A stretch of DNA of 64,000 bases from Hydractinia symbiolongicarpus (GCF_029227915.1 NC_079876.1:14508001-14572000), one strand, 5' to 3'; shown: positions 1-28,965, counted from the stretch's first letter. The notes: generated by a model not told the origin, from the letters alone. Numbers and translations: made by a program.

Positions 1-1599
1 TGCTACAATACCTGATACTCCTGCAGCCTTGCCAATCTTCATTTTCCTAATAGCCTCCACTACCCATTCTGTCTTGATCTGCATGGCTGGCCCTTCTACG
101 ACATCATCATCAGACAAATTATCCTCGTCCCAATCAAACTCAGTGTTAAGCAACCTCTGATAATGATTCTTCCAAGCTACTCTTTTCTCCTCCTCTGTGC
201 TAGCCAAAACACCTTCATCATTACGTATACACTTCTCACCTACAATATCTTGATTAGTCTTCTTCATTTGCTTTGCTATCTTGAATACCTCATTGCGCTG
301 GTCTTCCCTTCTTAACACATCTGCAAATCTGTTTCTCTCTGCTTCTGATTTTGCCTTATACACTGCTGTACGAGCCCGACGCTTAGCTTCTAAGTAAATA
401 TTTTTACTACCACCTGACTTCCACTCTTTCCAAAGTTTCCTCTTTTCCTTTATACACTGGTCAACCTCATTATTCCACCACCAGGTCTGTCTATGTCTAG
501 CTGGTCCTTTCGTCCACCCACAGGTATCATCAGAAGCTTCTAGAAGACAATTCTTCAAAGTAGTCCAAGTACTTTCAACATTGTCACTATCACATTGACT
601 ATTGTAGGCTAACTGCTGAACTTTTGCACTAAATTGTCTTGCTACAATCTCTTCCTTCAGCTTCCAGACTTTTCGACGGGGCCTGTACTTTCCCTTGGCT
701 TCTCTGACACTCTTCAAGATAATATCACAAACCAGCAACCTATGCTGGGAAACACACTCTTCCCCCGATATAACTTTCACGTCCTTCACCACTTTCTTGT
801 CTGACTTTCTAACCAAAAAGTAATCTATCTGTGTCTTACAACCACCTGACTCATATGTTATCAGCCTACTCTGTCTCTTACTGAATGATGTGTTGCAAAC
901 CACCATGTCCGTTGCCATTCCAAACTCAAGCAATCTCTCCCCTTCCTTATTTCTGCTTCCAAATCCATAGCCTCCATGCACACCTCTATAACCTTCAGAT
1001 GACTTCCCAACATGACCATTAAAGTCGCCGCCCACCATGACAAGTTCAGTGTCTCCAAACTTTGATGTGACTGCTATTAACTCATCATAAAACTTATCTT
1101 TATCTTCCTCACTGAGTCCACACTGTGGAGCATAAACTGACAGAAAAGTGACAATCCTATTACCTATCAAAAACTTTATCACTATAATACGACTATTAAC
1201 ACGCATAACATCTATTACTTTTTCTACCCACTTCTCTGCAACGAATATGCCAACTCCTCCATATCCATCACTATTACCAATCCAAAAAAGCTTATACCTT
1301 GCCCTCCTACCTTCCACAAATCTCACTGAAGCTCCTCTCCACCTAACTTCCTGAACACAACACATATCAACAGATCTACGTTCTAACATTTCAACTACTT
1401 CACCTGCTCTACCTCTCAGAGTACCAACATTTACACTAGCCATCCTCAACCTAGTGTTATCTACCTTGTGATGTGATAGCTGGGTAACGGTCTGACGATG
1501 CTCACATCTGACATCTGTCCTACCGTGCGCGACACCTTCACTCCTTAGAGTTCCAGCCCCGTTTACGCAGTTTGTCTGATTAACTATTCTTACGGCCAT
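1..1599 (-). CDS. LINE ORF: AP-type endonuclease and start of the RT region (partial at window edge)
   Basis: Reading the minus strand from an ATG at 1599, the frame stays open for 533 codons to position 1, so the ORF continues outside the window. Visible endonuclease (exonuclease-endonuclease-phosphatase fold) motifs in order: NVGTLRG near residue 57, CCVQEVRW with the catalytic Glu near 84, GGDFNGHVG near 191-198, QIDYFLV near 257 and SQHRLLV near 284. A basic linker follows with TWWWN and many Lys/Arg, then IRKMKIGKAAG at the edge, the usual entry to a reverse-transcriptase domain. Proteins of this type are often annotated as craniofacial development protein 2-like, but are LINE endonucleases that nick target DNA for target-primed reverse transcription. 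An in-frame stop lies just upstream (about 1640). The lack of any internal stop suggests a young copy. The exact clade (RTE- or CR1-like) is not determined. Confidence 0.85.
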   Translation of the reverse strand, partial: MAVRIVNQTNCVNGAGTLRSEGVAHGRTDVRCEHRQTVTQLSHHKVDNTRLRMASVNVGTLRGRAGEVVEMLERRSVDMCCVQEVRWRGASVRFVEGRRARYKLFWIGNSDGYGGVGIFVAEKWVEKVIDVMRVNSRIIVIKFLIGNRIVTFLSVYAPQCGLSEEDKDKFYDELIAVTSKFGDTELVMVGGDFNGHVGKSSEGYRGVHGGYGFGSRNKEGERLLEFGMATDMVVCNTSFSKRQSRLITYESGGCKTQIDYFLVRKSDKKVVKDVKVISGEECVSQHRLLVCDIILKSVREAKGKYRPRRKVWKLKEEIVARQFSAKVQQLAYNSQCDSDNVESTWTTLKNCLLEASDDTCGWTKGPARHRQTWWWNNEVDQCIKEKRKLWKEWKSGGSKNIYLEAKRRARTAVYKAKSEAERNRFADVLRREDQRNEVFKIAKQMKKTNQDIVGEKCIRNDEGVLASTEEEKRVAWKNHYQRLLNTEFDWDEDNLSDDDVVEGPAMQIKTEWVVEAIRKMKIGKAAGVSGIVA

Positions 1600-1798
1600 T
1601 AATAAAGAGTTTTGGCATTGTTTTACAGCTGGATGCCCTTCCTAGCGCCAACCGTTTACAGACCGGACTGGGTGTTTTTTAAAGTGACACCATCACTATG
1701 TGGCATTTCATGGGACTTCCACAATCGCCCCTTTAAACTAAGGTATGGTGGAGGACGTTCAACTCCTCTCTTGTCTCTTAAGGAGACCCTTCACCCAA
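1600..1798 (-). mobile_element. 5' leader of the LINE
   Basis: This stretch lies between the LINE start codon and the boundary of the neighbouring 1.4 kb repeat. Similarity to the repeat copy at 63 kb begins only at 1799, so these 200 bases belong to the LINE leader or its insertion flank. No poly-A tract or target duplication could be fixed because the LINE 3' end is outside the window. The plus-strand ORF here (1612-1863) is a shadow. Confidence 0.5.
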
Positions 1799-3226
1799 TT
1801 CAAACATTATTCCTTTTTCTTTGCAAGCATGAATTAAACAATGAACTCTGGAGACTAAATTAAGCCAATCGCATTTAATTTTATTGTTTTGTAAGTTACC
1901 AAAAGTATAAACGTGCCCAGCAGGGAATCTTGGATCCAGTGAGAATGATGTGCACCCAAATTCTATGAAGCTTTATGTTCTTATATGAAAAATATTATAT
2001 TAAAAAATACCGTGTATCAAGGATATGCGTCTTAGTTAAAAATGCATAAAAGTAAACAAAATAATGAATTATTACAGATCGTCTGTAACAACGATGTACG
2101 GAAGATTCTTTCTCATGTTTTTATAATTTTATTATCCATTCTCATCTTACCAATCATAGTGTGCATAATAAAATAAGCGGCAGTAATGGGGAGGACAAAG
2201 TTTCATGTGTCTTAATTGTATTTTTAATTTTTTTCACATATTTTGTGGGCACCTGTTGTTTGAAAGTAGCGAATATAAAAAAGAAAAGAATGAATGAATA
2301 TCATTCAACTAAATTGTTACATTTTTTACTGTTTTTTAACAGCATTTATCAATTTTGTACTGGGCACTAGCTTGTGAAATACATGTCAATAACTGGTAAA
2401 CATGATACCTGCTATATTGTTCTATTACCAGAAGCAAACCATTTCAATATTCTCAATGTGATTGCAAAAATATAAATAGATTAGAATAACATTCAACACA
2501 AAAGAAAAATTTATCTCCAGAATCGTGTTTTAGAGAGAGTGAGGAGATCTTTATAACACAGACAACTGAATTTCATTCGGTATTTTTAGACTTAAAAATC
2601 ATTTTTCAGAAGTGACCTTGGTTTGTTTGTTTATTCAGAAGCAAAAGCGTTTGCTTGAAAGTTACGACTCCGTCGTAAGGCAATTGAGGTTCTCCCTCGT
2701 TCTGGCTATCAAATATAGCTTGCGTTGGTGCGCACTTTCCCGCAGTTGAGCTGAATATAACGCGAATCAGTTTAGACTCGTCTGGGTCTTTGGAGTGTCA
2801 GGTCCCTATGGCATGGTTCCAAATGGGACTGCTGATCCCATCGTATATCAACAAAACGGCAGGGCTTAAAGTGTTAGCATGTAATCTCAATGCCAGCTTC
2901 AACTCACTATTGAACATAGAAGACTAATGAACGAAGAAAATAACACTGTAAAAATAGTGTTTTTCAATAAATCCAACGCCAACATAAAAGCATATTGGGC
3001 GCAAGTGCATTCTCAACCAGTTTCTCGATTAATTATATCGTTTGCCTTTCGAGCACGCTAGCAAGTACTGTGTGAGTACAGTAGCAAAAATGTGCGAGTA
3101 TTTTTGACGTATTCGTACGCGCATTATACTCAGCGCATACTAGTGGAATACCCATGGAAGAAATTACTTGTACCCGTAGTTTAATACTTGTGTATAGTTA
3201 CTTGCGATCGGTACTGTACTGGCCTG
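1799..3226 (+). repeat. 1.4 kb dispersed repeat, copy 1 (inverted relative to copy at 62672-63789)
   Basis: Nearly all of this interval matches the reverse complement of 62672-63789. The best-conserved part is about 2640-3060, including a short hairpin TTACGACTCCGTCGTAA near 2660. The right end carries CTCG/GAGTAC-rich inverted motifs and stops in GGCCTG (3221-3226), resembling the CAGGCC ends of other elements here. Copy 1 holds an extra 440 bp (about 2085-2525) that copy 2 lacks; that block is related to sequence at 12.0-12.5 kb and 38.9-40.8 kb. No coding capacity was recognised. It is most likely a non-autonomous DNA transposon, class not proven. If the first transportin exon is left of the window, this repeat lies in a TNPO1 intron. 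Confidence 0.75.
2085..2525 (+). repeat. Core repeat block, also at 12.0-12.5 kb (-) and 38.9-40.8 kb (+)
   Basis: Shared landmarks in the same order in all three copies are GATGTACGGA, ATCCAT(T)..TCT, TGTGAAATACATG(T/T)AATAA, CATTTCAAT and TCAATGTGATTGCAAAAAT followed by AAATAGATTAGAATA. The copy at 12 kb is inside a CAGGCC-ended element and in reverse orientation. The copy at 39 kb is split by another element. Copy 2 of the 1.4 kb repeat lacks the block. Confidence 0.7.
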
Positions 3227-3278
3227 CATTATGTTTCTTTTATAAGTGCCAAATAAAATTTTTTAACTGTCGTATGTC

Positions 3279-3345
3279 CTGATTATGTTGCCCTGATTAT
3301 GTATTTTATGTATTTTCGGGGCAAGCAGCCGTACATAATCAGGAC
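3279..3345. repeat. Small foldback with GTCCTGATTATGT ends
   Basis: Perfect inverted 13-mers GTCCTGATTATGT and ACATAATCAGGAC bracket about 40 bp. Related CCTGATTATGT-type sequence occurs near 24510-24560. It may be a tiny MITE or a cruciform-forming remnant. The rest of 3227-4055 shows no gene or further recognisable element. Confidence 0.4.
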
Positions 3346-4055
3346 AGCGTTTATTATCTGGGCAGAACAGAGTCATTAAAACTCCGATATTTAATGTCCA
3401 CTTGTGCTCCTCATTTAATTAATGTTTTTCAAATTAGGTAGCTTTGTTTTCCCATCTAGCATCCCTTTGGATGATATATAACAAATTTTCTTTCGTCATG
3501 TGGAGTCATTATTATGTGAAATGATCTTTTTTATTCCGGAAAATTATTATTTACATAACTCATAGTTACATAAACAATATTCACAATAGAAAATAGTTTT
3601 GAGGTTCTCATCTCAGTAGATTCACAATATACAACTCCTATCAAGTTAATAAGGACCTAACCAAAAAAATAACCCTAAAATAGATTATTTTGTTAATGTT
3701 CCAAAACAAAATGGGGAAAGACTTTAATCGTTATTATTTCTTACTTAGGCTCACATTGACACATATTGACACATATGTACAAAGTAGAGATTTAAAATCT
3801 AATAAAGCATTCAGGGTTTTCGAAAGTAGTTTTTAAAATTATTATTAATGAACTTAATAAAATCAATTTTGCAAATTTTAAATCGTCTTTTAGTAAAACA
3901 AATTTTACAAATTATAAATTGTTTGTTGTGGAAATAATAAATGAGCAGTTCCAGAATGTCAATGTTCAAAAATTTAATAATCACCAATTATGCCAGGACT
4001 GAGTAAAGCAATTGTTTTTATAATCTTTCTTTTTCTTTGACTATGATTTACAAAG

Positions 4056-21253
<17,198 letters not shown>

Positions 21254-21260
21254 AGCGTAG

Positions 21261-21870
21261 GTGAGTGAGTACTTTCGAAACGTAGCGCACATGAACTGGA
21301 TGCATTAACATTTAAAACAGAAACATTCGATGCATAAACATTCGATATATAAGCATTCGAAGTAAAATCATTCGATACATAAACATTCGAAGCATGAACA
21401 TTCGATACTTAAACATTCCAAGCATAAACGTTCGATACATAAACATTCAAAGCATGAACATTCGATTTATAAGCGTTCGAAGCCTAAACATTCGATACAT
21501 AAGCATTCGATATGTGAACATTCGGTACATAAACATTTGAAGTATAAACATTCGAAGCATGAACATTCGATACGTAAACATTCCAAGCATAAACGTTCGA
21601 TACATAAACTTCAAACGATGAACATTCGATTTATATGCGTTCGAAGCATAAACATTCGATACATAAGCATTCGAAGCAAAACATTCGATATGTAAACATT
21701 CGATACATAAACATTTGAAGTATAAACTTTCGATACATAAACATTCTGTTTAAACTTTCAGCTCTCGTATGTTTCATAAACTTTATGTTTTCGTTTTGAT
21801 TTGTTTAAGTTAGATAGACCTGTGTTTTATTTGCGATTTACATTTTATTTATATACTTTTCTCTTTTTAG
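21261..21870 (+). other. Probable TNPO1 3'-UTR intron
   Basis: The donor AG|GTGAGT follows the stop codon by 7 nt. The acceptor TTTCTCTTTTTAG|G is at 21870. Position and strong splice signals suggest an intron in the 3' UTR. Being within 50 nt of the stop, it would not be expected to trigger nonsense-mediated decay. It is inferred from signals only; transcript data would settle it. Confidence 0.55.
21323..21747. repeat. 15-bp minisatellite, about 28 units with higher-order structure
   Basis: The unit CATTCGATACATAAA alternates with CATTCGAAGCATGAA. A longer block (beginning GAAGCATGAA, with CATTCCAAGCATAAA then CGTTCGATACATAAA) recurs about 180 bp later, i.e. about 12 units, showing a higher-order repeat. 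It fills most of the predicted 3'-UTR intron of TNPO1. Confidence 0.95.
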
Positions 21871-21942
21871 GTTGCTGCTGTTAGATGTTTCGATTATTTA
21901 GGGCCATACAGATACCAGGGGTGCTACCCTTAAGGTGGCCTA

Positions 21943-21970
21943 GGGAGGGGGGAGGGAGAGGGAGGGAGGG
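21943..21970 (+). other. G-rich tract in TNPO1 3' UTR
   Basis: GGGAGGGGGGAGGGAGAGGGAGGGAGGG lies just after the predicted 3'-UTR acceptor and on the sense strand. It has more than four runs of three or more G with 1-3 nt loops, so it could form an RNA G-quadruplex. It may affect 3'-end processing or localisation (inference). Confidence 0.6.
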
Positions 21971-21999
21971 CTTCAACTCTTAGATCGATCACTACGGGA

Positions 22000-24900
22000 A
22001 TGTGATCAAGCGGGAGGGACGGTTGGGGGACTGGGTTCTCGGGTTCCGTGTTTATATATTATGGTAGTTTATGACTAAGCTATATTTTTAGGAGCTATAT
22101 AAGTAACATTTGATTGGTTGAACCGCTCTCCATACAAAGCATCCGGTGCCTGCCCACCTAAAGTTAGCCATTGAATGGTGTGACTAGGTGTAAAATGGTT
22201 GCCAGAGATGCGACTTCTTGTTTAGAAGCGATACAGGCATGTTCCATCGCCTGTTGTTGGACTGTACCTCATATTTAGGATTATTATTTAATGTGTTTGG
22301 TTAGAGTTTAATTTTTATAATTTGAATGAACGCTATAGCATTATATTGGACACATTCGTATGTCCGATGTGATAATCTTCATAATGGCTCGCCATCGCCA
22401 TCATTTCTCTAGTCTCGTCATAACGAGGCTGAATTTGCTAGTGAAAATTCATCTTAATATTTGTATTTATATTCGCAACGAATAATTTTTTGTGTAGTTT
22501 TTTTTGTCGTATTTTTTTATGTATTGGCTTTTTTATTGTTATCTTTTGTAAAAGAAAAACGTATTTTGTAGGATGACACAAGCGCCCGTTTCTTCTCGTA
22601 TTGTTGCGAAAGCAAAGACCCAAAAAATCACTTCTTTATGATTTTTGTATGTTATGTTCGCGTTCCAGAGTTGTTTTTTTTAACGTAAATTGTCCGAATG
22701 TTTTAGGCGCTTTTCAATTTATAAATTGCTGAAAAAATTTATCCACCTTCTCGATAGTATTATGAGGAGGTTGGAAACGAAGTTGTTGATGTGTATTTAT
22801 TATTATTATTATTATCAAATGAAATTAATCATTTTTAGTATATTCATTTTTTAAATATTTTATTTATTTTTTCTTAGTATTTCTAGCCTGGTTACCCATG
22901 TGTTTTTTTTGCTTTGTAAGCAAAACAACACTAATCGTAATTTTTTTCGGCTACCGTAACTCCATACGCGTTTGCCTAGCACCTGGACGCAAAAGGTTAG
23001 GACGCTTGTATTGATATCCAGACAGTTAGGTTATAAACCGTTTTTTGTTTTATGTTATCGTGTTCCAAATTTTTTCAGTTGTTTAATTTTTTAATTTACG
23101 TTTAGGTTTGTTAAATATATATAAATATGTCTGTTAGAATAGTACTTTTTAAAACGAATATATTTGAACGCCAATATAAACATCTTGTAAAAAGTCCGTA
23201 ACTGGGTGTCTTTTTGCCACATTGTCCTGTTAAATCACTTTCTTTTTTTTTTTCTTTTTTTTTTTTTTGTAGCCGCTGCACCACTAGGAGGGTTTTCCGT
23301 TCGAAGCGGGTATTGCTCTTATCAAAATCCAGCAATTTGTTCACTAAACTCACTTTAACTTATGGCCACACGCAAATCCGCTCACCATTAAAAATTTGCA
23401 AAATAGCCCAGGTGATGTTCACGAGGCTAGAAAATGTTGAACTTTTTTCTGGTTCAAGATGGCGTGCAAACCGTGCATATTAAGAAGTACTCACCAGAAA
23501 GAAAGAACATTTTTTGCTTTTATAACGCGACATTCAGGAATGGTAGCAATACACTCTTTTTATAAGCAATGCTTATTTTCGGTCGAGCATCACTGATTAA
23601 TTTTTTAAGGCTCTTTCAATCTCATATGGTGCTTAGCTTTTGCTTAAATATCCAAAGTGACATATAAGCGGTTATTCCCAACCTCGTTCCCAGGACTTTT
23701 CCCATCATGGTTTTATCGTTTTTTCTCTCCTGTTAAGAGTCCGGTATAAGTGTAAAAAAGTTTGAACTTTCTCTATGGAATCTTCATGTAAAGATCTATG
23801 GAATTTGTCGTTGTTATTTAAAGGTTAGCATCATGATGCTTATATCAATAAGCATGTGCAGTCGCTATATTCTGGCGTTCGTTCTTGGAACAGCGTTCGT
23901 AACAAAAGTCTTACATTTTTAAAAGTTTCTATTAATAAAGAAAAGGCACTTGCGAATTGGAAACCAGGCCTTTATGTCATTAAATTAACAATGCCCGCTA
24001 CGGTTTCCATCTGTATAATGGTAATTCAGCCTAAAGCTGATTTAGCGCTGAAAAACTGTGGCGACGCGCTTTAACCATCCATTATAAAGTATGACCACAT
24101 TAAGCTTGATTAGCGAATGTAAACTTTGCAGGCAGAGTATTCGCAATATTCTCCCTTTCTACAATCGCTCACAAAAAATATCACTGCAAGTTGATAAATT
24201 TCAAATAGCCCTGGGTAGCAAAGTTGTTGTTTTCAAATGAAACGAAATTTCGTGGACTCTAAATTTGGGGATTTGCTAGTTTAGTACCTTTTCAGCCAAC
24301 TTAATTCCCGCAAAACGAATAATTTGGGTCATCCCTGTAATTCAATTGCCGCAAAAAATAAAAATGAGCTCACCCATTCGCAAAATCTAGTTCCGTGATA
24401 TTTAGTTACTTCAAAGTATATTATGTTAAACTGTACTCACAAGAGGAGTTTACACTAAGGGTTACGTCGAGACTTTTTTTCGCCATGCCTAGTAGTAATT
24501 CGGTCACCACATAATCAGGGCAAAATAACATAATTGGGTCACGCGTACATAATCCGACCATCCTGTTTATAAACAGACCGTGTTCGAAATCTGGGCGATA
24601 TTTGATTAGATTTCAACTAAGGCCCGACGTATCGATTATAACCAACATCGTCCCCAGGTTTTTGTGGCCCCTGAGCCGTTATTACGGAGTGGCCAACAAA
24701 TCACCGCTATCAACTTCATAGGCAAAATATCCTATGAACGAGGTTGGATTATCCCTTAAATGCGACCACCTCATTTTAAAGAGGCTACGATCCGGTAAAA
24801 ATGCTCATATTCCGTATATCCCGCGCACATATTCAAAATCCGGCAAACGCGTTTTTGCACAACGATCAGACCAGCGCTCGCTGGTTCAATATTTTTTTTC

Positions 24901-25778
24901 GAAATATATTACAAAGAAATATTTCAGTAGGACTCATCTGGATGAAAACATGAACAAGGCTGAAGAAGATAAAAATTCTAGATAATCTGTATCTATAATC
25001 TGTAAATTACATACATGCCGGAAAAATAGCCATTTTTGTTTTCGCCGCCATCAGCTGGACTTTCGTGTAAGTCACTGAAGTCAAAAACCAACAGCCTTTC
25101 CGTAGCCCCTTTAAACGTCACCCAGCCCTAAAAAAGAATTTGAGCTGTTTGCTAAACTTCATAAATAATGCCATTGTCTCAATATTTTTGTGAGGATACT
25201 ATCCGCAACAATCGCCACTGCAAATTTCACCTATTAAAAAATACCTCGATTTCTAAAAACACACGTTACGCAAAATACAGGTTTTGCCTAATCGGCGGCA
25301 TACGCGAAAGTCATATTTTGCAAGCTAAGATTACTGAATATATAGTTTCATAAGCACAATTAAGTTATGGCTGACTAGCTTTATACTTAGTGATATCTAG
25401 CTACTGTCATTTTATGGTCCAAAGTGGAAGTACATAGAACTATAACGGAATGTTGAGATGGTTTAAGGTAGCTGTAAATCTAAGCCAATATTTAAAATAA
25501 TGTTACCGTTTGGATCATCGTTTGGATCATTGATCCACTGATATGTGAATAAATTCGAGTAAGTAAAAAAAGTAAAGGTATAAAACGACATAATCAGAGA
25601 AAAAAAATACAGCAAATTTAAAAGTAAATCCGCTAAAAACAATATTTACAACCGTGCCATGGAAGATTGAAATGTATGACATTGCTAAAGTCTATCGGTG
25701 CAAACCATGCGAATCAGAATAAAACAATCAGTGTTTCATTCTTAACAATTGGTGAACGAGTTGCCTGACTCTGTTGTG
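22000..25778. other. Convergent intergenic region between TNPO1 and the first SR gene
   Basis: TNPO1 and the SR genes converge here. The first part is probably TNPO1 3' UTR, but no clear polyadenylation signal could be assigned. Contents: a TAT microsatellite near 22796, pyrimidine tracts near 23241-23269, and one CAACCTCG-type MITE (24642-24747). Several ORFs of 60-90 codons show no recognisable protein features. I see no gene. Confidence 0.5.
24642..24747. mobile_element. Short MITE of the CAACCTCG family (106 bp)
   Basis: The terminal repeats are CCAACATCGTCCCCAGG and the inverted CCTATGAACGAGGTTGG. The left part carries GTGGCCCCTGAGCCGTTATT, also seen at 50230, and a similar GAGCTGTTCTTACGGAG near 47540. 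Short imperfect copies are abundant in 46-50.3 kb. Confidence 0.7.
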
Positions 25779-28121
25779 TTAGTTGTCACTATCTCTCCCG
25801 TCATCGTCACTGTCGCGTCGTTCGCAAACACCGTCCCCGTCGTCGCGATCACTTTTTTCGTCATGTCTTGGGGTAGGCGATTTCGATCTGCTGCGAGATC
25901 TAAAAAATAACACCGTTAATAAGAACAGTCGTTTCAAAATAACGTTTTCTATTCTAATAGTCTCTTTCTATACAGGTTACTGCATATGAGAGATTCTACT
26001 ACACAACTCTGATCCTATTTTTAGGGAGTTTGTATTGCGAATCCTTTTATAATTCGACAAATCTCTTCGGTATGAGAAACTGTATAAAATGATCAACATT
26101 TGAAAAGTATCATTACCTCGATGACGCTTTTCTTTCACGTGATTTTCGACTCTTGGACTCTGAACGTGATCGAGAGCGAGAACGAGAGCGAGATGCAGAC
26201 CTTAAGTTATGAAAAGTAATTAAAATACTTTATGTGGATGCACGAACTGACTGAATCAACTACATCTATACAAAGAACATATTAACACAATGACATCCTT
26301 GTAGCGTATTTTCTTCCTACATGCGGACAGGAATTAACAAATTTTACAATTCAAGTAAATACAAAGGTAACCTTACTTTTGCTCTTTTGAACGTGAACGC
26401 GATTTCTTATCTCTTGATGTAGAACGCTTATCTCCGGAAGTAGATCGTTTATTTCTCGATGTTGAGCGTCTTTCTTTGGAAGGTGACCGCTTTTCTTTGG
26501 ATTGTGAGCGTCTTTCCCCAGATCTGGACCTAGATCGATCCTTGTCTCTCCTTGATGGTCTAAAAATGTAGCTTAATTAGCAACCTGTTGATGAACAAAC
26601 TTTAAGGTATTACCAAAATATAAAAATCAGAGTCACAGGTTTATTGTACCTAGCAAGGTTAGACGAAGTGAGGCCTTATAACTGCCTCTTTTAGCAGAAC
26701 AATAATTTTGAATAGCTTGGGAACCTTTTAAGCATAATCTCGGAATTAAACGTTGTAATTAATTAAATGATGTAATGGCAAAGAATAAGGATATAAAGTA
26801 AATGATACTGGATAAAAATCAACATAAGTAAAGCAACAAATGGCAAAGCAATACTGTACCTCTCGTCAACAAACTAACCTGTCTCTAGATCTACTCCGTG
26901 ATCGTGATCTGGAGCGTGATCGTCTTGGTTTTTTTCTATCTCTTGATTTGGATCGAGATCTAAGATTTTACAAGTTACGCAATATTAAAATACTTTTAGA
27001 AACAATTTGGTCTTAGACAACAATATTTTAAAATTATAAAGGGAAAGAAGAAAATCATGATTGGCGTTTTAGTTTAGCAGTCGACCCAACCAGGGTGTTC
27101 ACCCGGTCTCCATATCCAAAATTCGAAGTTTTGAGCAATTTAACCTTCTTCTTGGGTATTACAACAGCAACACCTGAATTACAAAGTTGTTGTTTAATTG
27201 TAAGAAATAGCAAATTATGTAATTTTTTGTAATTTTGAAAGGTTTCCGAAATTTTACAGGATGAATGAACACCCTGGCATCAAAAAATTTCACGATTCAA
27301 AATGGATTGCATCATCTGTCCACACATTTACAAACCTGCAATTTACAAATTAATGCAGTGTCAATTATTTTTGCGGTATTTGCATCATGGCGATTAAAGG
27401 TGGAGGCGAAAGTAGACGATGTTTCAACACGGCCAACTTAAGGCATGTATGCACATAGAGAAGTTGACGTTGCAGCAATCAGCTGGTATTTTTTTACACA
27501 TAGAAGGGTTGCGACGAATCATGTAATGAAGATGCAACTATTTTATGTGAAGCATTTTGAAGAACTGAAGGTGTTGTTGGTATTGCTGATGTGTGGAGCA
27601 ATTCAGTTTCTCATTGTTGTATCACTTTAAGAGACAAATAAAAAATAAAAGATAAGATCTACATACTGGCTTTAAAAGATACCCTTATCACACAACCTTG
27701 TCTTAACAGATGAAAGAACAAAAAAATTGTATTTATATTGCAATGGAATAAATAACGTATTATACCTAGAACGTCTACGTGATCCACCAAATCTTCCACC
27801 ACTTCTACATTCTCGGGTGGAGTGTCCAAATTTACCACAAGTATAACATTTATCACTTCGTCCTCTTGGACCACCACCACGACCCCCCCTAACTGGTCCA
27901 CGAGCAAACTCCACACGGATTCTTGTTCCACATATACGTTTACCATCCATATCTTTTACAGCATCTTCTGCATCCCGAGGATCCTCAAAAACAATGAAAC
28001 CAAAACCAGGTGGGTTCCTTGCAACCCATACATCTCGTAAACGACCAAAGTATTCAAATTCACGTTCCAACTCAGTCCTAGAAGCATCCTCTGTGAGACC
28101 TCCGATAAAAATTCTTGACAT
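25779..28121 (-). CDS. SRSF7: SR splicing factor, SRSF7-type (RRM, CCHC zinc knuckle, RS domain), copy A
   Basis: Exons on the minus strand: 28121-27766, 26959-26879, 26559-26377, 26200-26117 and 25899-25779; 274 codons plus TAA. Exon 1 encodes an RRM (residues 3-73) with RNP2 IFIGGL and RNP1 GFGFIVFE, then a Gly/Arg hinge and a CCHC knuckle CYTCGKFGHSTREC (C92, C95, H100, C105). The remaining exons encode an Arg/Ser domain ending in an acidic tail (RRDSDDDGRDSDN). SRSF7 (9G8) binds exonic enhancers, recruits spliceosome components and shuttles with mRNA through NXF1; the knuckle is its hallmark among short SR proteins. Exon 3 is built of near-heptads RSxSxxK and is 51 nt longer than in copy B. 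The RRM half is almost identical to copy B. SRSF3 is unlikely because of the knuckle. Confidence 0.93.
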
Positions 28122-28965
28122 TTTTATCTTCTATAAAAATTTAGAAGCAGGTAGTTATACACTTGAGAATCAGCAATTCTTCCCAATTTATAGAATACTT
28201 CTATTGCCTTGAATCTATTGTAGATATAGAAAGTATAGGCAAAAAAGCAATAGAAAGTATTTTTACATGGTTGCTGAGCAATTTGCTTATTTACCCAAAA
28301 CATTACTCAATTTCAAATCTTTGAAACTTAAAAATTAAAATAAAAGAATGGCTTCAGACAAGCAGTATTTATATTTTTGTACTACAAAGAAGTTGTATTT
28401 ACACCACTTTCAAAATGGCTTTTTAGTGAGAAAAACATTTAACAATTCAGATAATAATAATGCAAAAACAATTTTGCATTTCTCAGGTAATAAAGCTCAG
28501 CTGAACTGATTAGAAATTTTTATTAGCTAAAAATATATCAATAGATGAAAGCAGTTAATAATCGCTTTAACCAAAGAAGGAAACAATCTGAAGACAGTTT
28601 TGAAGGTTAAAACAGAGCTTAAATAAAAACGTCTAAATATGTTAGGTAGTCAAACCAATAAATCTATTTACAATGTTGACTAAAAAACGAGCTTTCTTTT
28701 AAACATAAGGTTTAACACATATGAAAGATAAAAAGGTTCCAATTGTGCATGCTCAATTTGCGCAAATGTAACTTTCAGTCTGGACTCTAAGATGTCATTT
28801 AAAGAAACACATGCATGTAATACAATAGCCACTATATGTTGATATAAGCCCAAACTAATATCCAATCATAGTTTTCAAAAAAACTATGTTAGAATAACAT
28901 ATCATTGTCAGCTAACAAAACAATGTAAAGAGCTTGAAGTCCTTAATTTGTGGTGAGCACAACTC
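28122..28965. other. Intergenic spacer between SR copies
   Basis: About 845 bp holds the promoter and 5' UTR of copy A and the 3' UTR of copy B, both on the minus strand. A TTTATT (AATAAA on the minus strand) at 28519-28524 could be a polyadenylation signal for copy B. I see no element or extra gene. Confidence 0.5.

Noticed and set aside
1612-1863. 83-codon plus-strand ORF
   Set aside because: It crosses the boundary between the LINE leader and the 1.4 kb repeat, on the opposite strand to the LINE.
27822-28212. Plus-strand ORFs over SR copy A exon 1 (and 30899-31253 over copy B)
   Set aside because: They are antisense shadows of the highly conserved RRM exon; the minus-strand reading has all domain motifs.
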